A program made the translations under genes and the position numbers. A stretch of 48,151 nt of DNA from Acidimicrobiia bacterium. Its GTDB lineage: Bacteria > Actinomycetota > Acidimicrobiia > Spongiisociales > ZC4RG35. Location of the stretch: assembly GCA_013812505.1 (NCBI GenBank), contig JACCTH010000025.1, forward strand, positions 1 through 48,151. Direction: 5' to 3'. Under the pieces are notes generated by a model, which saw nothing but the letters and a program-made list of their open reading frames with translations, was not told the DNA's origin and searched no databases. Below, one piece after another: positions 40,938-48,151 of this stretch (the stretch's first letter is position 1; every line of letters starts with the position of its first letter).

Positions 40938-42689
40938 TCAGGTCAAAATTTCGATCGGCACATCGACCAGCTTCGCCCGGAGAAACTCACCGAGCGATTT
41001 CGCTTGCGGATCGGTCCGGGTCGACGAGGAAACCCCTTCGCCCAGAAGGCCTCTGATCACGAAGTTGACTGCGAGGAGGTTGGGGAGCTCGTAACGATCG
41101 ATGGCCAGCGCCGCGGCCTCGGGCATCAGCTCGCGGAGTTTGTCGATGGTGAGAAATCGACGCAGCCAGTCGTAGGCAGGCTCTGAGCGCGCCCATAGCC
41201 CGACATTGGCATTGCCTCCCTTATCTCCCGACCGCGCGCCCGCGACCACTCCGAGTGGCCGCCGTTCCGTCGGACTTTCGTTCTGTGGGCTGGAGTCCGT
41301 GCTGGACACGGATACGAACCCAGGGTTCGCAGTTTCTGGCGCTACCGAGGTGACCGTTGTGGTGGTTCCTGCAACGGAAACGGTCATGGGGACCAGTGCG
41401 GCGGGGATGGTGGTCGGCCAGTAGACGGCGTAGGGGGTGGCGTCGCCGGGTGGGGTCGTCAAGAAGAGGCCGGGGTAGTTCGAAAGGACGAGCTCGACCG
41501 CCCCGCGCGAAAAGGCCTTTCCGACCTTGTCCTGATCTTGGTCCTTCACCGTGAACCGGCAGTAGGACAGTGCGGCGTCGGTGTCGACGGGATCTTGGCG
41601 ATCCGAACGGATGAGCTGAGACTCCGCCACCTCGAACTGCTCGCGCCCTCCGACCGATTGCCAAAGGGCGTGCTCGAGCACCGCCGCTTTCCTCTCGATG
41701 TCGAGCCCGGCGATCCCAAACGTCATCGAGTTGCGAAAACCACCCAGATAGTTCAAGGCAACCTTGAGGTCAGGAGGCGGGGGGCTCCCTTCGATTCCGC
41801 TCACCTTCACTCGATCGGGACCGTCCGATGCCAGCTCGATCGTTTCGAAGTGCGAGGTCACATCAGGGTTGAGATAGCGCGGCGAACCGATCTCGTAGAG
41901 CAACTGCGCAGTGACGGTGCCCACCGACACCTCGCCGTCCGTCCCCGGGTGTTTGGTTATCACCGACGACCCATCGGCTTCGAGGTCGGCGATCGGAAAG
42001 CCTGGCATCCCCAGGTCGGAGCTGAAGAAGCTGTAATTGCCGCCGGTGGCCTGCGCACCGCATTCGATGACGTGACCCGCGACGATCGCGCCGGAGAGGG
42101 AGTCCCAGTCGTCGCGCTCCCAGCCGAAGTGCCAGGCGGCGGGGCCGAGCACAACCGCGGCGTCGGTGACTCGGCCGGTGACCACCACCTCGGCCCCCTG
42201 GTCGAGAGCCGTTTTGATTCCCCAACCCCCGAGGTAGGCATTCGCCGTCACCGGCTCCACGCCCGAGCCCGCGAGCGGTTCGCCGGTGTCGAAGTGTCGA
42301 AGCTCCTTGCCGTCCGCGATCAGTGCCGGCAACCGGTCGAGGAGGTTGTCGCCCTCGACCCAGCCAACTCGTGGCGAGAGCCCAAGATCGGCGGCGAGCT
42401 TTTCCAGCTTCTCGGCCATCCCCCGCGGATTGAGGCCGCCGGCGTTGACCACCACCTTGATGCCCCGGTCGAGACACGTCGCCAGCACCTGCTCCATCTG
42501 CGTGAGAAAGGTCGACGCATAGCCGGCATCGGGGTCACGACGCTGGTTGCGCCAGAGGATCGCCATCGTCAACTCGGCGAGGTAGTCGCCCGTGAGGACA
42601 TCGATTGGTCCGCCATCGACCATCTCCTTGGCCGCCGACAACCGGTCGCCATAGAACCCTGAGCAGTTGGCAATTCGCAGGCCCACCAA
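40938..42689 (-). CDS. Acyclic terpene utilisation AtuA-like protein (DUF1446) with C-terminal AtuA-like domain
   Basis: 583 residues. The N-terminal 440 residues match AtuA/DUF1446 (start RIANCSGFYGDRLSAAKEMV, then DVLTGDYLAELTM, NAGGLNPRG, VVTGRVTDAAVVLGPAAWHFGW and ECGAQATGGNYSFF). The C-terminal 100 residues (from RRPLGVVAGARSGDKGGNANVGLWA) are the separate AtuA-like domain often encoded next to it. Between them a linker contains 17 residues (ANPGFVSVSSTDSSPQN) read from a family A 50-bp repeat at 41281-41330. The family acts in acyclic terpene or acyl-CoA breakdown; the exact step is unclear. No partner genes (atuC/F) lie nearby. Confidence 0.87.
   Translation of the reverse strand: MVGLRIANCSGFYGDRLSAAKEMVDGGPIDVLTGDYLAELTMAILWRNQRRDPDAGYASTFLTQMEQVLATCLDRGIKVVVNAGGLNPRGMAEKLEKLAADLGLSPRVGWVEGDNLLDRLPALIADGKELRHFDTGEPLAGSGVEPVTANAYLGGWGIKTALDQGAEVVVTGRVTDAAVVLGPAAWHFGWERDDWDSLSGAIVAGHVIECGAQATGGNYSFFSSDLGMPGFPIADLEADGSSVITKHPGTDGEVSVGTVTAQLLYEIGSPRYLNPDVTSHFETIELASDGPDRVKVSGIEGSPPPPDLKVALNYLGGFRNSMTFGIAGLDIERKAAVLEHALWQSVGGREQFEVAESQLIRSDRQDPVDTDAALSYCRFTVKDQDQDKVGKAFSRGAVELVLSNYPGLFLTTPPGDATPYAVYWPTTIPAALVPMTVSVAGTTTTVTSVAPETANPGFVSVSSTDSSPQNESPTERRPLGVVAGARSGDKGGNANVGLWARSEPAYDWLRRFLTIDKLRELMPEAAALAIDRYELPNLLAVNFVIRGLLGEGVSSSTRTDPQAKSLGEFLRAKLVDVPIEILT
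41281..41330 (+). repeat. 50-bp palindromic repeat, family A, copy 4, inside a coding sequence
   Basis: Identical 13-nt and 16-nt ends to the other copies. The centre differs (TCCGTG-CTGGA-CACGGA) but again forms a 6-bp hairpin. It is read in frame as part of the AtuA-like protein, at the junction of its two domains, without stop codons on the coding strand. Confidence 0.88.
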
Positions 42690-42735
42690 ACAAACCTACC
42701 AAGAGGTAGAGAGACACGGCCGATAGTCTCGGGTC

Positions 42736-43410
42736 ATGGATCGCCGGGCCATGGATCGTTGGGAATGGGGACGAGTGAAGAACCCGATTCGCGCCTTGCT
42801 GCACGGCACAGCCGGGGTCGGCGCCGTGATCGGCGTTGCCCTCCTTGCCAATGCTGCTTCCGGTGGCCGTCAGCTCGTCGCTGGACTCATCTATTCGTGC
42901 ACATTGGTGGCGATGTACGCCGTTTCGGTGCTGTACCACTCGGTCGGTTGGCAGGAGCGGCGCAAGCAGTTCCTCCAGCGCCTCGACCACTCGATGATCT
43001 TCCTCCTCGTCGCTGGCACCTTCACCCCGTTTGGGGTCGTTGTTCTCGACGGCTGGCTGCAAGTCATCCTGCTCGCGATGGTGTGGGCCATCGCGCTGGT
43101 GGGGATCGCGCTCAAGTTTGTGCTCCCGCGGATATCGACCAAGTTGTCGGTGATTCTCCAGCACACCATGGGGTGGATGTCGCTCCTGGCCCTCCCCTGG
43201 ATTTGGAAGCGCTTGGGCCCCGGTGCGGTGTGGCTCCTTGTGGCCGGCGGCGTTGCCTACTCGATCGGGACAGTGATCTTCGCCATCAAACGACCACGGC
43301 TCGCCGCCCGGACGTTCTCCTATCACGAGCTCTTCCACGTCTTCGTGATCCTCGGGTCGCTGTTTCACTTCCTCTCGGTATGGTGGTACGTCATGCCCTA
43401 CTCGGCCTAG
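42736..43410 (+). CDS. Hemolysin III family (PAQR-type) membrane protein
   Basis: A 224-residue, seven-helix membrane protein. Conserved family residues are present: the first-helix HG in ALLHGTAGVGAV, SVLYHSVGW after helix 2, RLDHSMIFLLVAGTFTPF, and the final helix with SYHELFHVFVILGSLFHF, giving the H/D/S residues proposed to bind zinc. Members include YqfA and channel-like hemolysin III; role unknown in most bacteria. ATG 42736 or 42751 could start it. It is divergent from the AtuA-like gene, 46 nt apart. Confidence 0.9.
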   Translation: MDRRAMDRWEWGRVKNPIRALLHGTAGVGAVIGVALLANAASGGRQLVAGLIYSCTLVAMYAVSVLYHSVGWQERRKQFLQRLDHSMIFLLVAGTFTPFGVVVLDGWLQVILLAMVWAIALVGIALKFVLPRISTKLSVILQHTMGWMSLLALPWIWKRLGPGAVWLLVAGGVAYSIGTVIFAIKRPRLAARTFSYHELFHVFVILGSLFHFLSVWWYVMPYSA

Positions 43411-43438
43411 CCCCCGTTTTTCGCGGTAGGAGAAACCA

Positions 43439-44775
43439 GTGACGACGTTTCATCGGCTCGTCCTCAACACGGTCATCGCCAGCACGACCAACCACTTCTT
43501 GTGGTTCGCCCTGACGTTTTGGGTCTACCTTGAGACGCCTTCGGTCATCGCGTCGTCCGTCATCGGGGGCACCTTCATGCTCCTGTTTGCCGCGTCCGGC
43601 ATCTTCTTTGGGACATATGTCGATCGGAACAAGCGCAAGACCTCGATGGTGTTTCAAACGCCGCCTCATTAGTTCTCTTCGTCTTGGCCGGGGTCGTCTA
43701 TCTGGTGGCGCCCGACGGCTCGCTTCCCTCGCTCGGGCAACCGCTGACTTGGGTTTTCATCGTCTTCGTGCTCGCCGGGCTATCGCCGGCAACTTACGCG
43801 CCGTCGCGTTATCGACCACGGTCACCCTGGTCGTCCCCGTGGATCGCCATGACCGGGCCAATGGCCTCGTCGGCACCGCCAACGGGATCGCTTTTGCACT
43901 CACGTCGGTCTTCAGTGGATTGGCTATCGGAATGCTCGGCATGGGGGCGTGCGTCATCATCACGGTGGCATTGACGGCAATCGCAGAGCCCATCTGGCGA
44001 CGATTCAGATCGAGAACGACACCGCCCCGCACACCCAAGACGATGCCAGCGCCGAGGGACCAACGAAGTTCGATGCCAAGGGCGCGTTGAGAGCGGTGCG
44101 GGCGGTGCCGGGCCTCATGGCCTTGCTCTTCTTCAGCACTTTCAACAACTTTCTCGGCGGAGTGTTCATGGCCCTTATGGACCCCTACGGCCTCGAGCTT
44201 GTCTCGGTCGAGGCCTGGGGCATCATGCTGGCGCTTACGAGCTCGGGCTTCATCATTGGCGGGCTCGTGGTCGCGAGACGAGGTTTGGGGACCAATCCGG
44301 CTCACACCCTGTTGTTGGTCAACGTCGTGATGTGGACGATCACGATCCTGTTTCCGATTCGGCCCTCAATCATCCCGCTTGCGATCGGCTTCTTCTTCTA
44401 CATGGTGGTCATTCCCATGGCCGAGGCTTCGGAGCAAACGATCATCCAGAAGGTCGTACCGTTCAAGGAACAGGGTCGGGTCTTCGGGTTCGCCCAAACC
44501 GTCGAAACCGCGGCCTCGCCGGTCACGGCTTTTCTCATCGGCCCGATCGCTCAGGCCTGGGTAATCCCCTTCATGACCGACGGCGCCGGAGCCGACACGA
44601 TCGGTTCCTGGTTTGGGACCGGGCCCGAGCGTGGGATGGCCCTGATCTTTATCGTTGCTGGCTCCATCGGGCTAATCGCCACAATCGTTGCCTTCAACTC
44701 GAACGCCTACAAGAACCTCTCCCGCCGCTATGCCGAGAAGAGGGACGACCCGCCGAGGAGCTCAAGCCCGGCTGA
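43439..44775 (+). pseudogene. MFS transporter, degenerate (four frameshifts)
   Basis: Translation starts MTTFHRLVLNTVIASTTNHF and shows an MFS-like membrane protein with FGTYVDRNKRKT in loop 2-3. The frame breaks near 43660 (after SMVFQT), near 43780 (after VFVLAG), near 43990 (after TAIAEP) and near 44750. The pieces join without gaps: AASLVLFVLAGVVYLV, AIAGNLRAVALSTTVTLVV, HLATIQIENDTAP and finally EELKPG before TGA 44773-44775. The central long piece (GALRAVRAVPGLMALLFF onward, about 200 residues) is intact. Four changes in one gene indicate decay or local sequence errors. The start codon is GTG 43439. The 3' end overlaps pepP. Confidence 0.82.
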
Positions 44776-46204
44776 GCCAGGACTGTTGCGTGCAAAGCGC
44801 CTCGACCTCGTCGATCTCGCGCGGGACGAACGAAGTGAGGTTGTCGTGCCCGCTCTCGGTGATGAGGATGTCGTCCTCGATCCTCACCCCGATCCCGCGG
44901 AACTCGGCCGGGACCTTGTGAGTCACTTTGTCCGCCTTTTCCTTCGCTTCCTCCAGCCGCTTCTTCGCTCCGGACGGGTCAAGGAACGATTGCTCCAGGT
45001 GCTCATCGAGGTCGTAAGCATGGAGGTTGAACTCGATCTCCTCGCGACCGTCGACATAGACGCCCGGCTCGACGGTGAACGCCATCCCGGGTTCGAGGAC
45101 ACGGGGTTTGCCCTCGACGCGATAGCTGCCCGCGTCATGGACATCGAGTCCCAGCCAGTGGCTGGTGCCATGCATGAAAAACTCTCGATAGTGATTCATG
45201 GCCAAGGAGTCATCGACATTGCGCGGCAGCAGCCCGAGATCGACCAGGCCCTCGGTGAGAACCTCCATCGATGTCTCGTGCATCAACCGGATCGTCGCCC
45301 CGGGCCGGGCCGGGCTGATAGCGGCCTTCTGCGCCGTCAGCACCACCTCATAGATGGCAGCCTGGGGTCCGGTGAAGCTGCCATTGGCCGGAAACGTGCG
45401 CGTGATATCGGAGGAGAAGTAGTCGACCTCGCAGGCGGCGTCGATCAGGATCAGGTCGCCGTCTTCGATCATGCGGTCGTTCTCGACGTAGTGCAGGATG
45501 CAGGCGTTTGGCCCGGACGCAACGATCGACGGGTAGCCATTGCGAGGTGACCCTCCTTCCCGCCAAACGTACTCCATCGCCGCCTGCACCTGGTACTCGG
45601 CCAACTCGGGGTGGGCGAAACGCATCGCCTCCCGATGACCCTCGGCTGATAGCGAACACGCCGCACGCAGGCTCTCAATCTCCGCTGCCGTCTTGCGCAG
45701 CCGCATCTCGCCAAGAACGGGAGCGAGGTCAACGATGGTGCTCGGCAACACCTTCCCGGTGCGCTTGTGATAGTTGCGGGACTTCTCCAACAAAGTCTGC
45801 ACGCGGCGGTCGTGCCCGTTGCCCGATCGGTAGAAAAGCCTCTCCCGGCCTAGTAGCAATTGGGCCAGCATCGTGTCGAGCTCGGTGATCTCGTAGGACT
45901 GATCGGCCTGGAAGCGTTCCTTGGCCCCTTCCTTGCCGACGCGATATCCGTTCCAAATCTCCTCGTTGCGATCGCGGGGGCGGACAAATAGGTGATAGTC
46001 CCCGTCGGGGTGGCCTGGCACGAGCAGAGCCACGGCTTCGGGTTCGTGAAAGCCGGTGAGATAGAAGAACTCGGAGTTTTGGCGAAACTCGTGAGTGACA
46101 TCGTCGTTGCGGATGGTCTCGGTGCTGGCCGGGACGAGGGCGGCGGCATCGCTCCCGATCTGGGACGAGAGCTTGGAGCGGTGTTCACGAAATCTATCGG
46201 GCAT
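44762..46204 (-). CDS. pepP: Xaa-Pro aminopeptidase (aminopeptidase P)
   Basis: 480 residues. PepP removes the N-terminal residue before proline. The N-terminal creatinase-like domain has HEFRQNSEFFYLTGFHEPEA; the catalytic pita-bread domain carries the dinuclear metal site: D in LIDAACEVDYFSSDITR (two Asp), His in HGTSHWLGLDVHD, Glu in FTVEPGVY and Glu in GVRIEDDILIT. ATG 46204 matches the family start MPDRFREHRSKL. Its 3' end overlaps the 3' end of the convergent MFS pseudogene by 14 nt. Confidence 0.94.
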   Translation of the reverse strand: MPDRFREHRSKLSSQIGSDAAALVPASTETIRNDDVTHEFRQNSEFFYLTGFHEPEAVALLVPGHPDGDYHLFVRPRDRNEEIWNGYRVGKEGAKERFQADQSYEITELDTMLAQLLLGRERLFYRSGNGHDRRVQTLLEKSRNYHKRTGKVLPSTIVDLAPVLGEMRLRKTAAEIESLRAACSLSAEGHREAMRFAHPELAEYQVQAAMEYVWREGGSPRNGYPSIVASGPNACILHYVENDRMIEDGDLILIDAACEVDYFSSDITRTFPANGSFTGPQAAIYEVVLTAQKAAISPARPGATIRLMHETSMEVLTEGLVDLGLLPRNVDDSLAMNHYREFFMHGTSHWLGLDVHDAGSYRVEGKPRVLEPGMAFTVEPGVYVDGREEIEFNLHAYDLDEHLEQSFLDPSGAKKRLEEAKEKADKVTHKVPAEFRGIGVRIEDDILITESGHDNLTSFVPREIDEVEALCTQQSWLSRA

Positions 46205-46223
46205 GACTCCGACGGTAGTGCTC

Positions 46224-47129
46224 CTAGGACGACACGGCTAGGTCAACTATGAGCGGAAAATGGTCCGAACCCAGCGCCGGGCCGAGACGCCGATCGACCA
46301 CCGCCAGCCCTTCGGAAAAGAGCAAATGGTCAATCGAGACTTGAAAAAAGGAAGGGAGCCGAGCCGGATAGGTCAGCTCGAGCCCAAACCCGCGGATCGA
46401 GTCGTTGAGGCCTGTCGTCGCCCGCAGACGACGATACGGATAGGAGAAAGGGCTGGCATTGAAATCACCTGTGACAATGACCGGTCCGGCCTGCTCTTTG
46501 ACCCAATCGCCGGCGATGGCCAACTGTCGATCTCGCAGTTCGGCCCGTTGCCTTCGTTGGGGCGAGAGCGGATGGATGGCGAGCACCGAGACCCCGGAGG
46601 GAAGTCTGATCGCAACCGAGCGCGGATCGTCCAGCCTGAAACCAAACGACTCGACAACGGCATCGGGCGGCGCCAGCACCACCGAGCTGAAGATGTCCTC
46701 CGGGTTGCGGTTGAGCCAGATCGTGTATCCGAGGTCCGCCTCACCCAGCGCCTCCTCCCAGGGCTCGCTCGCCTCGTGCAGGACAACCAGGTCGGCCCCG
46801 CTCGTTTGGATGAACTCGATGACCTCCTCGTAGTCCTCGTTGTTGGCGAGGACGTTGAAAGACAGGATGCGAAGATCCCGCGTCGCCGCCCGTGGTCCCG
46901 GAACGAAGAGCGGGATGATCGTCACCACATTGACCACCATCACCAAACCGATGACCAACGCCGTCCGGTGCCAGCGGCTCAGCATCAGGATGCTGCTCAA
47001 GACCAGCAGGACCAGGGCGAGCTGGGGCCGGAACGCCGCCACCAAATCGAACATCCAGAAGAGGCCGCCGAGAAAGGCGACCAATGAGAGCAGAGCGACG
47101 GCGGCCGCGAAAGCGGCAATGAGGGGCAT
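46224..47129 (-). CDS. Endonuclease/exonuclease/phosphatase family protein, membrane anchored
   Basis: 301 residues. Three hydrophobic segments occupy about residues 5-75, followed by an extracytoplasmic EEP domain: LRILSFNVLANN (Asn ligand), VVLHEASEPWE (Glu), HPLSPQRRQ (His), VTGDFNASPF (Asp and Asn) and GSDHFPLIV (Asp-His pair). Such membrane-anchored EEP proteins hydrolyse phosphodiesters; substrate unknown. The start is ATG 47129, 6 nt after the azlD stop, so it is in one transcript with azlCD. Confidence 0.86.
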   Translation of the reverse strand: MPLIAAFAAAVALLSLVAFLGGLFWMFDLVAAFRPQLALVLLVLSSILMLSRWHRTALVIGLVMVVNVVTIIPLFVPGPRAATRDLRILSFNVLANNEDYEEVIEFIQTSGADLVVLHEASEPWEEALGEADLGYTIWLNRNPEDIFSSVVLAPPDAVVESFGFRLDDPRSVAIRLPSGVSVLAIHPLSPQRRQRAELRDRQLAIAGDWVKEQAGPVIVTGDFNASPFSYPYRRLRATTGLNDSIRGFGLELTYPARLPSFFQVSIDHLLFSEGLAVVDRRLGPALGSDHFPLIVDLAVSS

Positions 47130-47135
47130 GGCCGA

Positions 47136-47435
47136 TCAGGCTAAGAGGCGAGCGACCCAATAGAACGCGAGGCCGGCGCCAACGACGCCCAGGATGGACC
47201 GGCGAAAGACCAAACCACCAACGACGGCGCCGAGAGCGGCAGCCAGCGACGGACTGGCGATGATGCTGCCATCGGGCGCGATCAGGTCGCGGGCCGCGAG
47301 CGAAACAAAAAGGGCGACCGGGAAGACCTCGAGAAAACGATTGTTGTTCGATTTGGCGCCCGGTCGGGCAAGAAACGAGATCCGGCTGGCGAAGTTGATC
47401 GCCGCCACCGCCAACACCAGCCACAGGTAGCTCAT
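47136..47435 (-). CDS. azlD: AzlD family branched-chain amino-acid transport protein
   Basis: A 99-residue membrane protein with three to four helices: WLVLAVAAINFASRISFL at the start (family pattern with R in helix 1), then FLEVFPVALFVSLAARDL and a Gly/Ala-rich end. AzlD is the small partner of AzlC in exporters for branched-chain amino acids. ATG 47435 overlaps the azlC stop (ATGA). A longer upstream frame through azlC is rejected. Confidence 0.88.
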   Translation of the reverse strand: MSYLWLVLAVAAINFASRISFLARPGAKSNNNRFLEVFPVALFVSLAARDLIAPDGSIIASPSLAAALGAVVGGLVFRRSILGVVGAGLAFYWVARLLA

Positions 47436-48052
47436 CGCTCGGGGAGGAGGCTGACAGCCAAAGCTGCGGCCGTCGCCGCGCTCGTGACCTGCCAGGCGGT
47501 CGGAAGCCAAAGTACCGCCCCGATCGTCATCAACAGGGCGAGGCCGGCCGCCGACCATCGCCTCCAACCCTTGATCAACGCCGCGGCCAAGCCGGCAAAT
47601 ACGAGCGGAATCACGACATCGAGGCCAAATCTTTCGGGGTCCAGCGAGGTGCCGAGCCAGGCGCCGATCGAGGTGCTCACCAGCCAGTTGCTGTAAAGGG
47701 TCAGATCGGAGGCCGACTTGTAGGCGGCAAGGTCGGGGAGGCCTCTCTCGGCTGCAGCCACGGTGAGCCCGTAGCTCTCGTCGACCAGCACCCAGGCGAG
47801 TTGAACTCGTCGCCACCACGGTTGGAAACCGATCAGCCCCGCCAGGTTCATCGACATCGGAAGGTGGCGCAGGGCCAAACCGGTGGTTGCCGCCAGCACC
47901 GGGCCCACGCCAAACGGAAGGAGTCCCACCATCGCCAATTGGCCGGACCCGGAAACGATCAAAAGGGAAGAGAGAACGGTGAGCCAGGGACTAAAGCCCA
48001 CTTGCACGGCAAGGGCTCCGTACACCTCGGGGTCAAGGGGTCGTTGCAACAC
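47432..48052 (-). CDS. azlC: AzlC family transporter, 5' truncated by an IS30-type insertion
   Basis: About 200 residues of AzlC remain, from VYGALAVQVGFSPWLT onward, with STSIGAWLG and the later helices intact. Full-length AzlC has a further helix-forming start (about 20-25 residues) before this point. The first eight codons of the open frame (from TTG 48052) are instead the end of an IS30-type element. The gene has therefore lost its native start and promoter and is probably inactive or expressed from the element. It is directly followed by azlD. Confidence 0.82.
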   Translation of the reverse strand: MLQRPLDPEVYGALAVQVGFSPWLTVLSSLLIVSGSGQLAMVGLLPFGVGPVLAATTGLALRHLPMSMNLAGLIGFQPWWRRVQLAWVLVDESYGLTVAAAERGLPDLAAYKSASDLTLYSNWLVSTSIGAWLGTSLDPERFGLDVVIPLVFAGLAAALIKGWRRWSAAGLALLMTIGAVLWLPTAWQVTSAATAAALAVSLLPER

Positions 48053-48150
48053 CGCCTTGTGGAGTGGAGCGTAGAAGGTTGTCGAGGGCTTCGGCCGGCG
48101 TTCTCCAGCTGAGGGTCTTGCGAGGTCGGCCGTTGAGGGTTGCGGCGACG
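48033..48150 (-). mobile_element. IS30-family transposase, C-terminal end, and right IS end
   Basis: On the minus strand the last 117 nt read VAATLNGRPRKTLSWRTPAE then ALDNLLRSTP, and stop at TGA 48033-48035. N-GRPRKxLxWxTPAE is the C-terminal signature of IS30-type (DDE) transposases. The stop lies within about 10 nt of where azlC similarity begins (near 48025), so the element's terminal inverted repeat probably includes GGTGTTGCAACGACC at 48038-48052. The rest lies outside the window. Confidence 0.85.
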
Positions 48151-48151
48151 G

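Noticed and set aside
44776-45550. Extension of the MFS frame through pepP
   Set aside because: The frame continues only because of the fourth frameshift; the native stop is at 44773-44775 and pepP occupies the other strand.
46262-46285. Sequence CCGAACCCAGCGCC as a further copy of the 50-bp repeat
   Set aside because: Only nine bases match and neither the palindrome nor the 13-nt end is present.

Overview
The window (about 62-64% GC by eye) looks like chromosomal DNA of an uncultivated high-GC actinobacterium, possibly near Acidimicrobiia. Pointers are an F420-dependent LLM oxidoreductase, a 29-residue bS22 (AURKAIP1/COX24-type) ribosomal protein, a PAC2-family protein, a tRNA without an encoded CCA, frequent GTG/TTG starts and many ATGA/GTGA overlaps. 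The lineage is inference; gene families are assigned from motifs I can read, without any database search.

Layout. 1-3.2 kb: end of a succinate-semialdehyde dehydrogenase, then dnaX-ybaB-recR on the minus strand. 3.3-11.6 kb, plus strand: an ABC exporter pair, a HAD nucleotidase, phnD-phnC-phnE, a dGTPase-like dgt and a YdeI-type gene. 11.6-16.1 kb, minus strand: a YdcZ transporter, acetyl-CoA synthetase, a previously easy-to-miss 43-residue membrane ORF, a GNAT protein and a thiolase. 16.1-20.3 kb: an ASCH protein, a decayed sensor-like membrane gene, an F420 LLM enzyme and lnt. 20.3-28.2 kb, plus strand: a 34-residue ORF, an IMPase, an amidohydrolase, an M3 peptidase, a small Cys/His protein behind a structured leader, a copper ATPase split by an in-frame TAA, and a PAC2 protein. 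28.2-31.3 kb: hairpins, bS22, thrB, a small membrane protein, tRNA-Gly(CCC) and a dCTP deaminase. 31.2-39.3 kb, minus strand: an MBL protein, a frameshifted VOC protein, dnaB, the rpsF-ssb-rpsR-rplI operon, a DUF192 lipoprotein, panB, an endonuclease IV-like gene, a membrane protein and pyrE. 39.4-48.15 kb: a histidine phosphatase, uppS, an AtuA-like protein, hemolysin III, a decayed MFS gene, pepP, an EEP protein, and azlD-azlC cut at its 5' end by an IS30-family element that runs off the window.

Most genes are housekeeping (replication and repair, ribosome, dNTP and phosphate metabolism). The most unusual content is the repeat structure. Four copies of an exactly 50-bp palindromic element have fixed ends and a variable centre that always keeps an inverted repeat. 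One copy lies in frame inside the AtuA-like coding sequence between its two domains, one supplies the stop codon of the MBL gene, and one ends on the A of the copA ATG. A second hairpin element occurs twice, and a 116-bp inverted-repeat element lies upstream of thrB.

Several genes are interrupted: the sensor-like gene, copA, the VOC gene and the MFS gene. In addition dgt has no standard start codon. This may be real gene decay or residual sequencing error, and raw reads would be needed to tell.
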